The notes under the pieces are model-generated. The model was not told where the DNA came from. It did not search any database and worked only from the letters and a program-made list of their open reading frames with translations. A program made the translations under genes and the position numbers. Of a stretch of 64,000 nt of DNA, positions 52,037 to 60,634 are shown one piece after another. Location of the stretch: the NCBI RefSeq assembly GCF_030406905.1, contig NZ_CP129137.1, forward strand, positions 5,983,501 to 6,047,500, given 5' to 3'. The DNA comes from Streptomyces sp. HUAS CB01. Lineage in GTDB: Bacteria > Actinomycetota > Actinomycetes > Streptomycetales > Streptomycetaceae. The first letter of the stretch is position 1. Each line of letters opens with the position of its first letter.

Positions 52037-53422
52037 TCAGCCCTCCAGCAACGAACCCATCCACTCCTCGACCGCCCCCGGCGTACGCGGAAGCGCCCCC
52101 GACATCAGCCGCGCCCCGTCCGCCGTGACGACCAGATCGTCCTCGATGCGCACCCCGATCCCGCGCAACTCGGCCGGCAGCGTCCCGTCGTCCGGCTGGA
52201 AGTACAGACCCGGCTCCACCGTCAGCACCTGCCCCTCCTCCAGCACCCCGTCCAGATACGCCTCCGCGCGGGCCCGGGCGCAGTCGTGCACGTCGAGCCC
52301 GAGCATGTGGCCGCTGCTGCACAGCGTGTACCGGCGGTGGCGGTCGCCCCCCGGGTCCTTCAGCACCCCCCAGTCCACCAGCCCCTCGGCGATCACCCCC
52401 GTGCAGGCGCGGTGGAAGTCACGGAACCGCGCCCCTGGCCGCAGCGCCGCCATGCCCGCCTCCTGCGCGGCGAGGACCAGTTCGTACACCCGCCGCTGCA
52501 CGGACGAGAAGCGGCCCGACAGCGGCAGCGTCCGGGTGACGTCCGCCGTGTAGAGGGTGTCGGTCTCCACCCCCGCGTCGAGCAGCAGCAGTTCGGACGG
52601 GTCGAGACGGCCGTCGTTCCGGGTCCAGTGCAGCACGCACGCGTGCGCCCCGGACGCGGCGATCGTCTCGTAGCCGGTGCCGTTGCCCTCCAGCCGGGCC
52701 CGCAGGCCGAAGACACCCTCGACCCACCGCTCACCGCGCGGATGGGCCAGCGCACGCGGCAGCTCACGCACGACGTCCTCGAAACCGGCCGCCGTGTGGT
52801 CCACGGCCCGCTGCAACTCGGCGACCTCCCAGGGGTCCTTGACCAGCCGGAGTTCGGCGAGGGCCGTTGCCAGCGCGGGATCGGACGCGGCATCGCGGCC
52901 GGGCGGCAGCAGACCGAGATCGTCGAGATGGACGCACCGGACGCCCGTCAGCCGCTCCGCCTCGGCCAGATCGGGCCGCCGGCCGACCCAGAACTCCCCG
53001 TACCTGCGGTCCCGGTAGAACGTGTCGTCCCCGGCGGCGCGCGCCGGCCGGGGGCGGACGTACAGTACGGCCTCGTGCCCGCCGCCCGGACCGGACGGCT
53101 CCAGCACCAGCACATGGCCGTGCTGGTCCTCGCCGGTCAGTCCCGTCAGCCAGGCGTAGGCACTGTGCGGACGGAACCGGTGGTCGCAGTCGTTCGAACG
53201 GACCTTCACCTCGCCGGCCGGAACCAGCAGCCGCTCGCCGGGGAACCGCGCAGAGAGCCGGTCCCGCCGGCCCGGTGTCATGTCACGGGCCGGCACCCGG
53301 GCATCGGCGGGCGACGCCCCCTCCGCCCAGTCCGTGCACATGAACGCGGCCAACTCCGGGGAAACCGGCAGGTCATGGCTCCCGGTGCGGAGGCGCTGGG
53401 GGAGGGGGTCACTACCGGCCAT
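52037..53422 (-). CDS. pepP: M24 Xaa-Pro aminopeptidase
   Basis: The 461-residue cytoplasmic metallopeptidase releases the N-terminal residue before proline (or hydroxyproline). The N-terminal domain contains RSNDCDHRFRPHSAYAWLTG, and the pita-bread domain carries the metal ligands LLLDAGVETDTLYTADVTRT (two Asp), GHMLGLDVHD (His) and VLTVEPGLYFQ plus GVRIEDDLVV (two Glu). Length and motifs match PepP. The start was chosen at ATG 53422 with GAGGAG upstream; the longer start at 53470 crosses an 8-bp tandem repeat. It converges with RidA and diverges from the secreted collagenase gene, so a role in collagen peptide use is likely. Confidence 0.94.
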   Translation of the reverse strand: MAGSDPLPQRLRTGSHDLPVSPELAAFMCTDWAEGASPADARVPARDMTPGRRDRLSARFPGERLLVPAGEVKVRSNDCDHRFRPHSAYAWLTGLTGEDQHGHVLVLEPSGPGGGHEAVLYVRPRPARAAGDDTFYRDRRYGEFWVGRRPDLAEAERLTGVRCVHLDDLGLLPPGRDAASDPALATALAELRLVKDPWEVAELQRAVDHTAAGFEDVVRELPRALAHPRGERWVEGVFGLRARLEGNGTGYETIAASGAHACVLHWTRNDGRLDPSELLLLDAGVETDTLYTADVTRTLPLSGRFSSVQRRVYELVLAAQEAGMAALRPGARFRDFHRACTGVIAEGLVDWGVLKDPGGDRHRRYTLCSSGHMLGLDVHDCARARAEAYLDGVLEEGQVLTVEPGLYFQPDDGTLPAELRGIGVRIEDDLVVTADGARLMSGALPRTPGAVEEWMGSLLEG

Positions 53423-53432
53423 CTCGACTCCT

Positions 53433-53464
53433 CGAATCCTTGAACCCGTGAATCCTCGAATCCC
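53433..53464. repeat. Four tandem 8-bp repeats upstream of pepP
   Basis: Consecutive octamers CGAATCCT, TGAACCCG, TGAATCCT and CGAATCCC fill 53433-53464, just before the aminopeptidase ribosome site on the minus strand. They may be a slippage product or short repeated binding sites. Confidence 0.8.
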
Positions 53465-53508
53465 GCGCATGCGGAACGGTGCTGAGGGCTTGTCAGTGCA
53501 ATTTCACA

Positions 53509-53520
53509 TTACTATGTTAC
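53509..53520. promoter_or_regulatory. Weak GntR-type box in pepP/collagenase divergent region
   Basis: TTACTATGTTAC matches 9 of 12 positions of the reverse complement of the box at 56073 (GTGACATATTAC). It lies in an AT-rich stretch of the divergent promoter region, which also contains ACAT-TACT-ATGT. This is the weakest of four related sites. Confidence 0.3.
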
Positions 53521-53633
53521 GGGTCACATCGCGCCGCCACGGTACGGCCAATTCCCGCGTACCTCACGGAACTTCGCGATCACCGCACCGCTGACACACC
53601 ACCCCCCAGCCACCTCCCACACAGGAGACACCG

Positions 53634-56018
53634 GTGTCCCAGCTCCGATCCGCGCTGCCCCGCTCCCCGCGCAGACCCCTGCTCGCCGCAGCGGTCGCCG
53701 TCACCCTCCTCGCCCCCCTGGGCCAGACCGCGCACGCCACCGCCACCGCCACCGCCACCGGCGACCCCGCGGCCCGCACCGCGCCCGCGGCGTTCACCGG
53801 CCGGCCCGCACCCAGCGCCCCCGGCACGGACCCGCACGACGAGGTCGACCGCCTCGCCCGGGCCCCGAAGCCCACCGCGGGCCCCGCCCCCGCACCCGGA
53901 GGCCTCGCCCAGGGCCGCACCCCCGGCCGCCAGAGCACCGGCACCCCCCGCGCCGACACCGCCCGCAGCGGTGACACCCTTACCGCCGCCGGAGTGCCCT
54001 GCACCCTCGACGGCCTCACCCGCCTCGGCCCCCAGCAGCTCGCCGACTTCCTCGCCGACCCCGCCGTCACCGCAGACGGCTGCCTCTCCGGCCTCATCTG
54101 GACCTGGGACGCCCGCCTCGCCCCCGTCATGTCCGACGCGCACGTCCAGGCCGTCGGCCGGCGGATATCCTCACTCGCCGCCGCACACGACGGCGCCAAC
54201 AGCACCCACCTGCTGGAGATGTTCACCTATCTCCACGCCGTCGCCTACCACGACTTCTCGCGCCCCGAGATCGACATCACCGACACCCCGACCACCGAGA
54301 TCCTGCGGCGCGCCGTCAACGACTTCGGCACCGCCGCCCGCACCTTCCACGTCACCCGCGCCAACGCCGAGACCCTCCGCGAGGCCCTCTACACGGGAAG
54401 CGCCCCCGGACTGCGCCACAGCCAGCTCGGGCTGATCAAGAAGGTCCTCGCCACGATGGACAGGTACCACAAGGGCCAGTACGACGACGCCTCCTGGGGC
54501 GGTGCGGCCCTCGCCGCCCTCTCCGTCAACTACCTCGGCGTCTACCCCGGCAACAAGGACACCGCGTTCCACAACGTCGTCACGGGCAACGTCTCGTACC
54601 GCGCCGCCTTCCGGGCCTTCGCGGGCCACACCCACCTCAAGGGCACCGTCAACGAGTGGGTCGTGCGCGACGCCCTGAGCGAGTACGGCCGCTTCGGCCA
54701 GATCGCCCCGCTCAACGCCGGGATCCTCCCCGACCTCGGCGCCCTGCTTCCCGTCACCCGCGCCAACTTCGGCAACGGCAGCCGCCCCTGGGCCTCGCTC
54801 GTCTCCTGGCTCAACTTCTACGAGGCGTGCAGGCCCTACGCGGTCTGCAAGGACGACATCGAGCGGCAGATCTTCCCGCACACCTTCAGCTACGACAACG
54901 GCGCCATCAAGGTCCGCACCGCCCTCGACCGCGCCACCGTCGACCAGCTCTACTACGCGAGCAAGCAGGTCAAGGCCCAGTTCCACCGGGTACTCGGCGC
55001 CGAGGCCCCACTCGCCGGCGACACCAACACCTCACTCAACATCGTGCTCTACGCCTCCCGCGCCGACTACGAGGTCTACCACCCCATCCTCACCGGCATG
55101 GGCACCGAGAACGGCGGCATCTACATCGAACGCGGCGCCACGTTCTACACCTACCAGCGCAGGGTCCCGCAGGACTCCTCCCTCACCCTCGAGGAACTCT
55201 TCCGGCACGAGTACGTGCACTACCTCAACGGCCGCTGGGCCGTGCCCGGATACTTCGGGGAGGGCCCCTGGTACAGCGGCGACCGCACCACCGCCATGGA
55301 CGAGGGCACGGCCGAGTTCTTCGACGGCGCCACCCGCGACGACGGCATAGCCGTCCGCAAGTCCCTCGTCCAGGGCGTCATCGACGACACCGCCGGCGGC
55401 GGCCCGCGGATGACCGTGAACCAGCTCCTCCACGCCACCTACGACGGCGACGGCTTCCGCTTCTACGACTACGCGGGCACCTTCTTCGAGTTCCTCTGGA
55501 CCGAACGCCCGTCGCTGCTGCGGGAGATGTACGGGCTGCTCCGGGCGGACGACCCCGCGGGCTTCGACGCCTGGCGCAGCCGGCTCGGCGGCGACCCCGC
55601 ACTCCAGCGCGCCTACGACGCCTTCCTCGACGCGCAGATCGCGAAGGTCGACGAGCTGTTCGTGCCCGACACCACCTACACCCCCAACGACCGGCTCAGG
55701 GACGCCTCGGCCGAGGCCGTCCGCGCCTCCTTCGCCTCCGCCACCCAGTCCGACCCCGTCTGCGGGGAGAACGGCGACCCCGGAAAGCGGCGCTTCACCT
55801 GCACCGGCCGGATCACCGCCAACCTCACCGACGCCGCGTCCCCGGACCTCGTCTTCAAGGACATGTCCGAGACCGTGGACTACTTCATCCTCGACCGGGC
55901 CGGAGCCGCGTCCACCAATCTCGCGGACATGAACTGCTCCTTCGGCCCGGTCGAGATCTGGACCAACGGCCGGGCCGGTACGTCCACTTACCGCTGCGAA
56001 GGGCCCCTCCGCAGCTGA
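53634..56018 (+). CDS. Secreted M9-family collagenase
   Basis: The 794-residue precursor has an N-terminal signal peptide (about residues 1-36), a low-complexity Ala/Pro/Thr region to about 115, the collagenase activator domain, and a gluzincin peptidase domain with zinc motif HEYVH (residues 525-529) and the downstream Glu in AMDEGTAEFFDG. TLEELFRHEYVHYLNGRW and FGEGPWYSGDRTTAMDEG are typical of M9 collagenases. The C-terminal about 110 residues form a disulfide-rich module (four Cys) in place of PKD/collagen-binding repeats. Start GTG with CAGGAG 7 bases upstream. It stands at the head of hydroxyproline genes and probably supplies Hyp-containing peptides from collagen outside the cell. Confidence 0.93.
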   Translation: MSQLRSALPRSPRRPLLAAAVAVTLLAPLGQTAHATATATATGDPAARTAPAAFTGRPAPSAPGTDPHDEVDRLARAPKPTAGPAPAPGGLAQGRTPGRQSTGTPRADTARSGDTLTAAGVPCTLDGLTRLGPQQLADFLADPAVTADGCLSGLIWTWDARLAPVMSDAHVQAVGRRISSLAAAHDGANSTHLLEMFTYLHAVAYHDFSRPEIDITDTPTTEILRRAVNDFGTAARTFHVTRANAETLREALYTGSAPGLRHSQLGLIKKVLATMDRYHKGQYDDASWGGAALAALSVNYLGVYPGNKDTAFHNVVTGNVSYRAAFRAFAGHTHLKGTVNEWVVRDALSEYGRFGQIAPLNAGILPDLGALLPVTRANFGNGSRPWASLVSWLNFYEACRPYAVCKDDIERQIFPHTFSYDNGAIKVRTALDRATVDQLYYASKQVKAQFHRVLGAEAPLAGDTNTSLNIVLYASRADYEVYHPILTGMGTENGGIYIERGATFYTYQRRVPQDSSLTLEELFRHEYVHYLNGRWAVPGYFGEGPWYSGDRTTAMDEGTAEFFDGATRDDGIAVRKSLVQGVIDDTAGGGPRMTVNQLLHATYDGDGFRFYDYAGTFFEFLWTERPSLLREMYGLLRADDPAGFDAWRSRLGGDPALQRAYDAFLDAQIAKVDELFVPDTTYTPNDRLRDASAEAVRASFASATQSDPVCGENGDPGKRRFTCTGRITANLTDAASPDLVFKDMSETVDYFILDRAGAASTNLADMNCSFGPVEIWTNGRAGTSTYRCEGPLRS

Positions 56019-56072
56019 GTCGCGCGGGGGCGGAGCCGTTCCCGCGATTCCCTTCCCCGGCGACAAGGCAAT

Positions 56073-56084
56073 GTGACATATTAC
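56073..56084. promoter_or_regulatory. GntR-type box 1 (GTGACATATTAC)
   Basis: GTGACATATTAC lies 4 bases before the start codon of the D-hydroxyproline dehydrogenase beta gene, overlapping where a ribosome site should be. It matches boxes at 59481 (reverse orientation) and 63773 at 10 or more of 12 positions, and ATGT-G-ACAT within it is a perfect palindrome. Confidence 0.6.
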
Positions 56085-56088
56085 TGCC

Positions 56089-57264
56089 GTGCCCACCGGA
56101 AACCCTCGCGGTCCCCTGGACGCCGTCATCGTCGGCGCCGGCGTCGTCGGAGCGGCCTGCGCACACTACGCGAGCCGTGCCGGCCTCGCCGTCGCCGTCG
56201 TCGACCGCGGCTCCGTCGCGGGCGGCACCACCGGCGCCGGGGAAGGCAACCTCCTCGTCTCCGACAAGGAGACGGGCCCCGAGCTCGACCTCGCGCTGCT
56301 GTCCACCCGACTCTGGCGCGAACTCGCCGACGTCCTCCCACCGGAGACGGAGTACGAGCCCAAGGGCGGTCTCGTCGTGGCGCCCGACGAGACCGCCCTC
56401 ACCGCACTCCGCCGATTCGCCGCGGCCCAGCGCACCGCAGGCGTCGAGACGTACGAAGTCCCCTCCCACGCACTCCACGACCTGGAACCCCACCTGGCCC
56501 CCGGCCTCGCCGGCGGCTTCCACTACCCCCAGGACGCCCAGGTCCAGCCCGCCCGCGCCGCCGCCCGACTCCTCGCCTCGGCACGCCGCTCCGGCGCGGC
56601 CGTCCACCTCGGCGAAGAGGTCACCGGCCTCCTCACCCACCCCGACGGCACCCTGTACGGCGTTCGCACACCCCACCGGGAACTCCACGCCCCCGCCGTC
56701 GTCAACGCCACCGGCACCTGGGCCGGCGACCTCGCCCGCCTCGCCGGCACCCATCTGCCCGTCCACCCGCGCCGCGGCTTCGTCCTCGTCACCGAGCCCC
56801 TGCCGCGCGTCGTCCGCCACAAGGTCTACGCCGCCGACTACATCTCCGACGTCGCCAGCGGCTCCGCGGCCCTCCAGTCCTCCGCCGTCGTCGAGGGCAC
56901 CCCCGCCGGACCGGTCCTGATCGGCGCCACCCGCGAACGCGTCGGCTTCGACCGCACCCTCTCCGCCGAGGCCCTCCGCCGGCTCGCCCGCCAGGCGGCC
57001 GCCCTCTTCCCCGTACTCGCCCGCGTCCGCGTCATCCGCACCTACCACGGCTTCCGCCCCTACCTCCCCGACCACCTCCCCGCCATCGGCCCCGACCCGC
57101 GCGTCCCCGGACTGTTCCACGCGTGCGGCCACGAAGGCGCGGGCATCGGCCTCGCCCCCGCCACCGGACTCCTGGTCGCCGCCGCACTCACCGGCGACCG
57201 GCCCGCCCTGGACCCGCGGCCGTTCCGGCCCGAACGATTCGACCCGGCAGGAGCAGCGCAGTGA
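56089..57264 (+). CDS. D-hydroxyproline dehydrogenase beta-type subunit (DAO flavoprotein)
   Basis: The 391-residue flavoprotein of the glycine/D-amino-acid oxidase family has VIVGAGVVGAACAHYASRAG at the N-terminus, GGTTGAGEGNLLVSDKE, PAVVNATGTWAGDLA and a C-terminal HACGHEGAGIGLAPATG. Together with the next two genes it resembles the catalytic subunit of three-part D-hydroxyproline/D-amino-acid dehydrogenases (LhpBEF-type), oxidising cis-4-hydroxy-D-proline to pyrroline-4-hydroxy-2-carboxylate. Start GTG, with the GntR box directly upstream and little ribosome-site sequence, suggesting tight repression or leaderless translation. GTGA overlap with the next gene. Confidence 0.9.
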   Translation: MPTGNPRGPLDAVIVGAGVVGAACAHYASRAGLAVAVVDRGSVAGGTTGAGEGNLLVSDKETGPELDLALLSTRLWRELADVLPPETEYEPKGGLVVAPDETALTALRRFAAAQRTAGVETYEVPSHALHDLEPHLAPGLAGGFHYPQDAQVQPARAAARLLASARRSGAAVHLGEEVTGLLTHPDGTLYGVRTPHRELHAPAVVNATGTWAGDLARLAGTHLPVHPRRGFVLVTEPLPRVVRHKVYAADYISDVASGSAALQSSAVVEGTPAGPVLIGATRERVGFDRTLSAEALRRLARQAAALFPVLARVRVIRTYHGFRPYLPDHLPAIGPDPRVPGLFHACGHEGAGIGLAPATGLLVAAALTGDRPALDPRPFRPERFDPAGAAQ

Positions 57265-57575
57265 CCACCACCCCGGCCCGGCTCGTCCGCGCCGAACCCG
57301 GCCCCCCGTACGAGATCACCTTCGACGGACGCCCCGTCCCCGCCCTCCCCGGGCAGAGCGTCGCCGCCGCCCTGTGGGCCGCCGGGATCCTCGCCTGGCG
57401 CACCACCCGTGACGGCGGCACACCCCGAGGCGCCTTCTGCGGGATCGGCACCTGCTACGACTGCCTCGCCACCGTCAACGGCCGCCCCAACCGGCGTGCC
57501 TGCCTCGTCCCCGCACGCCCCGGCGACGTGGTCACCACACAGAAGGGGACCGGCCATGACGACCTCACCGTCTGA
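57261..57575 (+). CDS. Small [2Fe-2S] subunit of hydroxyproline dehydrogenase
   Basis: The 104-residue protein has the ferredoxin-like Fer2_4 pattern: ITFDGRPVPALPGQSVAAALWAAGI followed by Cys ligands in FCGIGTCYDCLATVNG and RRAC (C-x4-C-x2-C, then one further Cys). It transfers electrons between the flavin subunits, as the gamma subunit of LhpBEF-like complexes. It is coupled on both sides: its GTG overlaps the previous stop (GTGA), and the next gene starts 20 bp before its end. Confidence 0.92.
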   Translation: MTTTPARLVRAEPGPPYEITFDGRPVPALPGQSVAAALWAAGILAWRTTRDGGTPRGAFCGIGTCYDCLATVNGRPNRRACLVPARPGDVVTTQKGTGHDDLTV

Positions 57576-59226
57576 ACCCGGCCCACCCCCCGGCGCCACC
57601 GGCGGTGACCCACCACCCCGCACCGGGGGTGAACCGCCCTGCGACCTCGCCGTCGTCGGCGCGGGACCCGCCGGGCTCGCCGCCGCCGTCACCGCGGCCG
57701 GACTCGGACTGCGCGTGACGCTCCTCGACGCGGGGGAGCGCCCCGGCGGCCAGTACTACCGCCACCCCGCACCCGCCCTCCGCGCCGCTCGGCCCCAGGC
57801 CCTGCACCACCACTGGCCGGCCTTCGCCCGTCTCGAACACCGGCTGCGCGCCCATGTCGCCGGGGGTCGCGTCCGCCACCTGCCGGGCCACCACGTGTGG
57901 ACCGTCCTGCCCGAACGGCCCGAACGGCCCGAACGGCCCGCGTCGGCCCGGCCGGAGGACCCGGCCCCGGTGTGGCGACTGCACGCCGTCGTGGACGAGG
58001 GCTCCGGCACGGGCCACGGCCCGGAGGGCCGCGAGGACGGCCACAGCGGCGGCTCCCGCGGTGACGGCGGCGGCCCCCGCGGTGACGGTGGTGGCCCCCG
58101 CGGTGACGGCGGCGAGACGGCCGTCACCGTCCGGGCGCGCACCGTCCTCCTCGCCACCGGAGCCTACGAACGCCAACTGCCCTTCCCCGGCTGGACCCTG
58201 CCGGGTGTCGTCGGCGCGGGCGGAGCCCAGGCCATGCTCAAGTCCGGTCTCGTCCTCCCCGGCCGCAGGACCGTCGTCGCCGGAAGCGGGCCCCTGCTGC
58301 TCGCCGTCGCCGCCTCCCTCGCCGCCGCGGGCGGCACCGTGCCCACGGTCGTCGAGGCCGCCGCCTATCCCGCCTACGCACGCCGCCCCACCGCCCTGCT
58401 GCGCAACCCCGGCAAGCTCGCCGAAGGAGCCGCCCACGGCGCCACGCTGCTCCGGCACGGCGTACGGGTCCTCACCCGCCACGCCGTCACCGCCGCCCAC
58501 GGCACCGCCCGGGTCGAGGCCGTCACGGTCGAACGGCTCGACCGCGACTGGCGTCCGGTACCGGGCACCGCCCGCCGCATCCCCTGCGACTCCCTCGCCA
58601 CCGGCCACGGACTCGTGCCCCAGCTCGAACTCGCCACCGGACTCGGCTGCGCCACCCGTCGCACGGCCGACGGCACCCCCGCCCTCGAACTCGACGACGA
58701 GCAGCGCGCATCCGTGCCGGGTGTCTGGTCGGCCGGGGAGACCGGCGGGATCGGCGGCGCCGAACTCGCCCTGACCGAGGGCGAACTGGCCGCGCACTCC
58801 GTGGCCCGCGCCCTGCACGGCACCCCGCTGCCGTCGCACGCCGCGGCCCTGCGGGGACGCCGCGACCGGCTGCGGGCCTTCGGCGAGGCGATGGCCGCCG
58901 TGCACCGGCCGGGCGAAGGCTGGACCGCATGGCTCGACGACGCCACCCACGTCTGCCGCTGCGAGGAGGTCCCGGCCGGCGCGATCAGGGAAGCGGCGGG
59001 CGAACTCGGTGCGCGGGACGTCCGTACCGTCAAACTGCTGACCCGCGCCGGAATGGGCTGGTGCCAGGGACGCATGTGCGGCCCGGCGGTCGCCTCTCTG
59101 GTCGGCTCGGAGCCGGTTCCGGACCGGCGACCCCTGTCCTGCCCCGTACCGCTCGGCCACCTCGCCGGTCTGCCCCCGGACGGTCCTCCCGCCGGAACCC
59201 CGCCGCCCGCCCCGGCCGAAGGCTGA
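57556..59226 (+). CDS. Hydroxyproline dehydrogenase alpha-type subunit (FAD/NAD and [2Fe-2S])
   Basis: The 556-residue protein contains an FAD-binding motif VVGAGPAGLAAAVTAA (residues about 33-48), a second dinucleotide fold (VVAGSGPLLLAVAASLAAAG) and a C-terminal BFD-like iron-sulfur site THVCRCEEV with WCQGRMCGP. This matches the alpha subunit of D-hydroxyproline dehydrogenase-type complexes, which passes electrons to the chain. Between the two FAD/NAD parts there is a low-complexity insert: PER repeated three times and RGDGGGP units from a 21-bp tandem repeat (58060-58101). The ATG lies inside the end of the ferredoxin gene, so translation is coupled. Confidence 0.92.
   Translation: MTTSPSEPGPPPGATGGDPPPRTGGEPPCDLAVVGAGPAGLAAAVTAAGLGLRVTLLDAGERPGGQYYRHPAPALRAARPQALHHHWPAFARLEHRLRAHVAGGRVRHLPGHHVWTVLPERPERPERPASARPEDPAPVWRLHAVVDEGSGTGHGPEGREDGHSGGSRGDGGGPRGDGGGPRGDGGETAVTVRARTVLLATGAYERQLPFPGWTLPGVVGAGGAQAMLKSGLVLPGRRTVVAGSGPLLLAVAASLAAAGGTVPTVVEAAAYPAYARRPTALLRNPGKLAEGAAHGATLLRHGVRVLTRHAVTAAHGTARVEAVTVERLDRDWRPVPGTARRIPCDSLATGHGLVPQLELATGLGCATRRTADGTPALELDDEQRASVPGVWSAGETGGIGGAELALTEGELAAHSVARALHGTPLPSHAAALRGRRDRLRAFGEAMAAVHRPGEGWTAWLDDATHVCRCEEVPAGAIREAAGELGARDVRTVKLLTRAGMGWCQGRMCGPAVASLVGSEPVPDRRPLSCPVPLGHLAGLPPDGPPAGTPPPAPAEG
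58060..58115. repeat. 21-bp tandem repeat within dehydrogenase gene
   Basis: Two units (58060-58080 and 58081-58101) differ at two positions, and a partial third copy follows. They encode RGDGGGP-like heptapeptides. A 9-bp repeat (CCGAACGGC, three copies) lies upstream near 57911-57937. Both keep frame and probably form a flexible surface loop. Confidence 0.85.
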
Positions 59227-59480
59227 CCCGCGGGACGGGCCTCGGCACCGGACGGCATCGGGTACGGCGTGCGCGGGGCAGCCGCCCCCTCCACCGGACC
59301 TTCACCACCCGTGGACACGCCCCACGGCGACGGGCCCCGGAGACACGTGCCCGGCCCTGCCGCCCGGCCCCGACGGGGCTCGTCGGCGACCGTCGTCGAT
59401 CCCTCGACGACCCGTCGACGGTTCGTCAGAGGACAACGCCCGTACCGTCGCTCGCCCTTGTGGCAGTGACCCGCCACTAA

Positions 59481-59492
59481 GTAAAATGTCAC
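59481..59492. promoter_or_regulatory. GntR-type box 2 (GTAAAATGTCAC)
   Basis: The plus-strand GTAAAATGTCAC is the reverse complement of GTGACATTTTAC, 11 of 12 identical to box 1. It lies 20 bases upstream of the DapA-like start codon, between the presumed promoter and the TAGGAG ribosome site. Confidence 0.6.
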
Positions 59493-59512
59493 ACCTCACA
59501 CTAGGAGTAGCC

Positions 59513-60415
59513 ATGGCACCCGCACCCCGCACCCGTCCCTGGCACGGCATCATGGTCGCCACCGCCCTGCCCCTCCGCGACGACCTCTCCGTCGACTACG
59601 ACGCCTACGCCGCCCATGTCGCCTGGCTGATCGAGAACGGCTGCGACGGCGTCGTCCCCAACGGCTCCCTCGGCGAGTACCAGACACTCACCGACGACGA
59701 ACGCGCCCGGGTCGTCCGCACCGCCGTCGAGGCGGCGGGTGACGGGAACCGCGTGATGCCCGGCGTCTCGGCGTACGGCAGTGCCGAAGCCCGTCGCTGG
59801 GCCGACCAGGCGGCCGAGGCCGGCGCCGGTTCCGTCCTCCTGCTGCCCCCCAACGCCTACCGCGCCGATCCGGACACCGTCGCCGCCCACTACGCCGAGG
59901 CCGCCCTGTCCGGACTGCCGGTCGTCGCCTACAACAACCCCTACGACACGCGCACCGATCTCACCCCCGACCTGCTCGCCCGGCTGCACGGCGAACAGAG
60001 CATCGTCGCCGTCAAGGAGTTCAGCGGCGACGTCCGCCGCGCCTACGAGATCGCCGAACTCGCCCCGGGCCTCGACCTGCTGATCGGCGCCGACGACGTC
60101 CTGCTCGAACTCGCCCTGGCCGGCGCGGTCGGCTGGATCGCGGGCTACCCCAACGCCCTTCCCACCGCCTGCGCCACGCTCTACCGCGCCGCCGTCGCCG
60201 GAGACCTGGACACCGCGCTGCCGCTCTACAAGTCCCTCCACCCGCTGCTGCGCTGGGACTCCAAGACCGAGTTCGTCCAGGCCATCAAGCTCTCCATGGA
60301 CCTCGCCGGACGCCCCGGCGGCCCCACCCGCCCGCCCCGTTCCCCCCTCAGCGGCGAACAGGACGCCGCCGTCCGCGCCGCGACCGGGAAGGCCCTCGCG
60401 GAAGGCCACCACTAG
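59513..60415 (+). CDS. DapA-superfamily hydroxy-pyrroline-carboxylate deaminase/lyase
   Basis: The 300-residue TIM-barrel Schiff-base enzyme belongs to the dihydrodipicolinate synthase superfamily: GCDGVVPNGSLGEYQTLTDDER (substrate loop), VVAYNNPYDTRTDL (Tyr) and IVAVKEFSGDVRRAYEI, in which the Lys forms the Schiff base. In hydroxyproline operons this member (LhpC type) deaminates 1-pyrroline-4-hydroxy-2-carboxylate to 2-oxoglutarate semialdehyde, and that role fits here between dehydrogenase and epimerase genes. TAGGAG precedes the ATG by 6 bases. A long foldback structure overlaps its stop codon. Confidence 0.93.
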   Translation: MAPAPRTRPWHGIMVATALPLRDDLSVDYDAYAAHVAWLIENGCDGVVPNGSLGEYQTLTDDERARVVRTAVEAAGDGNRVMPGVSAYGSAEARRWADQAAEAGAGSVLLLPPNAYRADPDTVAAHYAEAALSGLPVVAYNNPYDTRTDLTPDLLARLHGEQSIVAVKEFSGDVRRAYEIAELAPGLDLLIGADDVLLELALAGAVGWIAGYPNALPTACATLYRAAVAGDLDTALPLYKSLHPLLRWDSKTEFVQAIKLSMDLAGRPGGPTRPPRSPLSGEQDAAVRAATGKALAEGHH

Positions 60416-60477
60416 GCCGTGTTGCGGACGTCTCTCCTGGCCCGCGAGCGGGCGGAGCTGCTTCCGCAACACGCCCT
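60414..60477. terminator. 64-bp foldback overlapping the deaminase stop
   Basis: CGTGTTGCGGA (60418-60428) pairs perfectly with TCCGCAACACG (60463-60473), and AGG/CCT extend the stem after one mismatch to 60414 and 60477. The interior carries its own CCCGC/GCGGG hairpin. It may act as a terminator, but the long imperfect inverted ends also resemble a small mobile (MITE-like) insertion. Confidence 0.65.
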
Positions 60478-60502
60478 GGCCGCACCGGCCGGACATGCCG
60501 GG

Positions 60503-60619
60503 ACCGGCAGCACAGGACCGGACGTGCCGAGACCGGCAGCACAGGACCGGGCAGTACGAGACCGGAAGCACAAGGCCGGGCAACACGAGAACGCGCAGTA
60601 CGAGAACGGGCAGCACGAG
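60503..60619. repeat. 14/15-bp minisatellite, eight units
   Basis: Units beginning ACCGG (later AACGG-like) start at 60503, 60517, 60532, 60546, 60561, 60575, 60590 and 60605. Spacing alternates 14 and 15, giving a 29-bp higher-order period for most of the array. Typical units are ACCGGCAGCACAGG and ACCGGGCAGTACGAG. It fills the gap in front of the epimerase gene and ends at its ribosome site. Confidence 0.8.
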
Positions 60620-60634
60620 AAGGGGACACCACCC

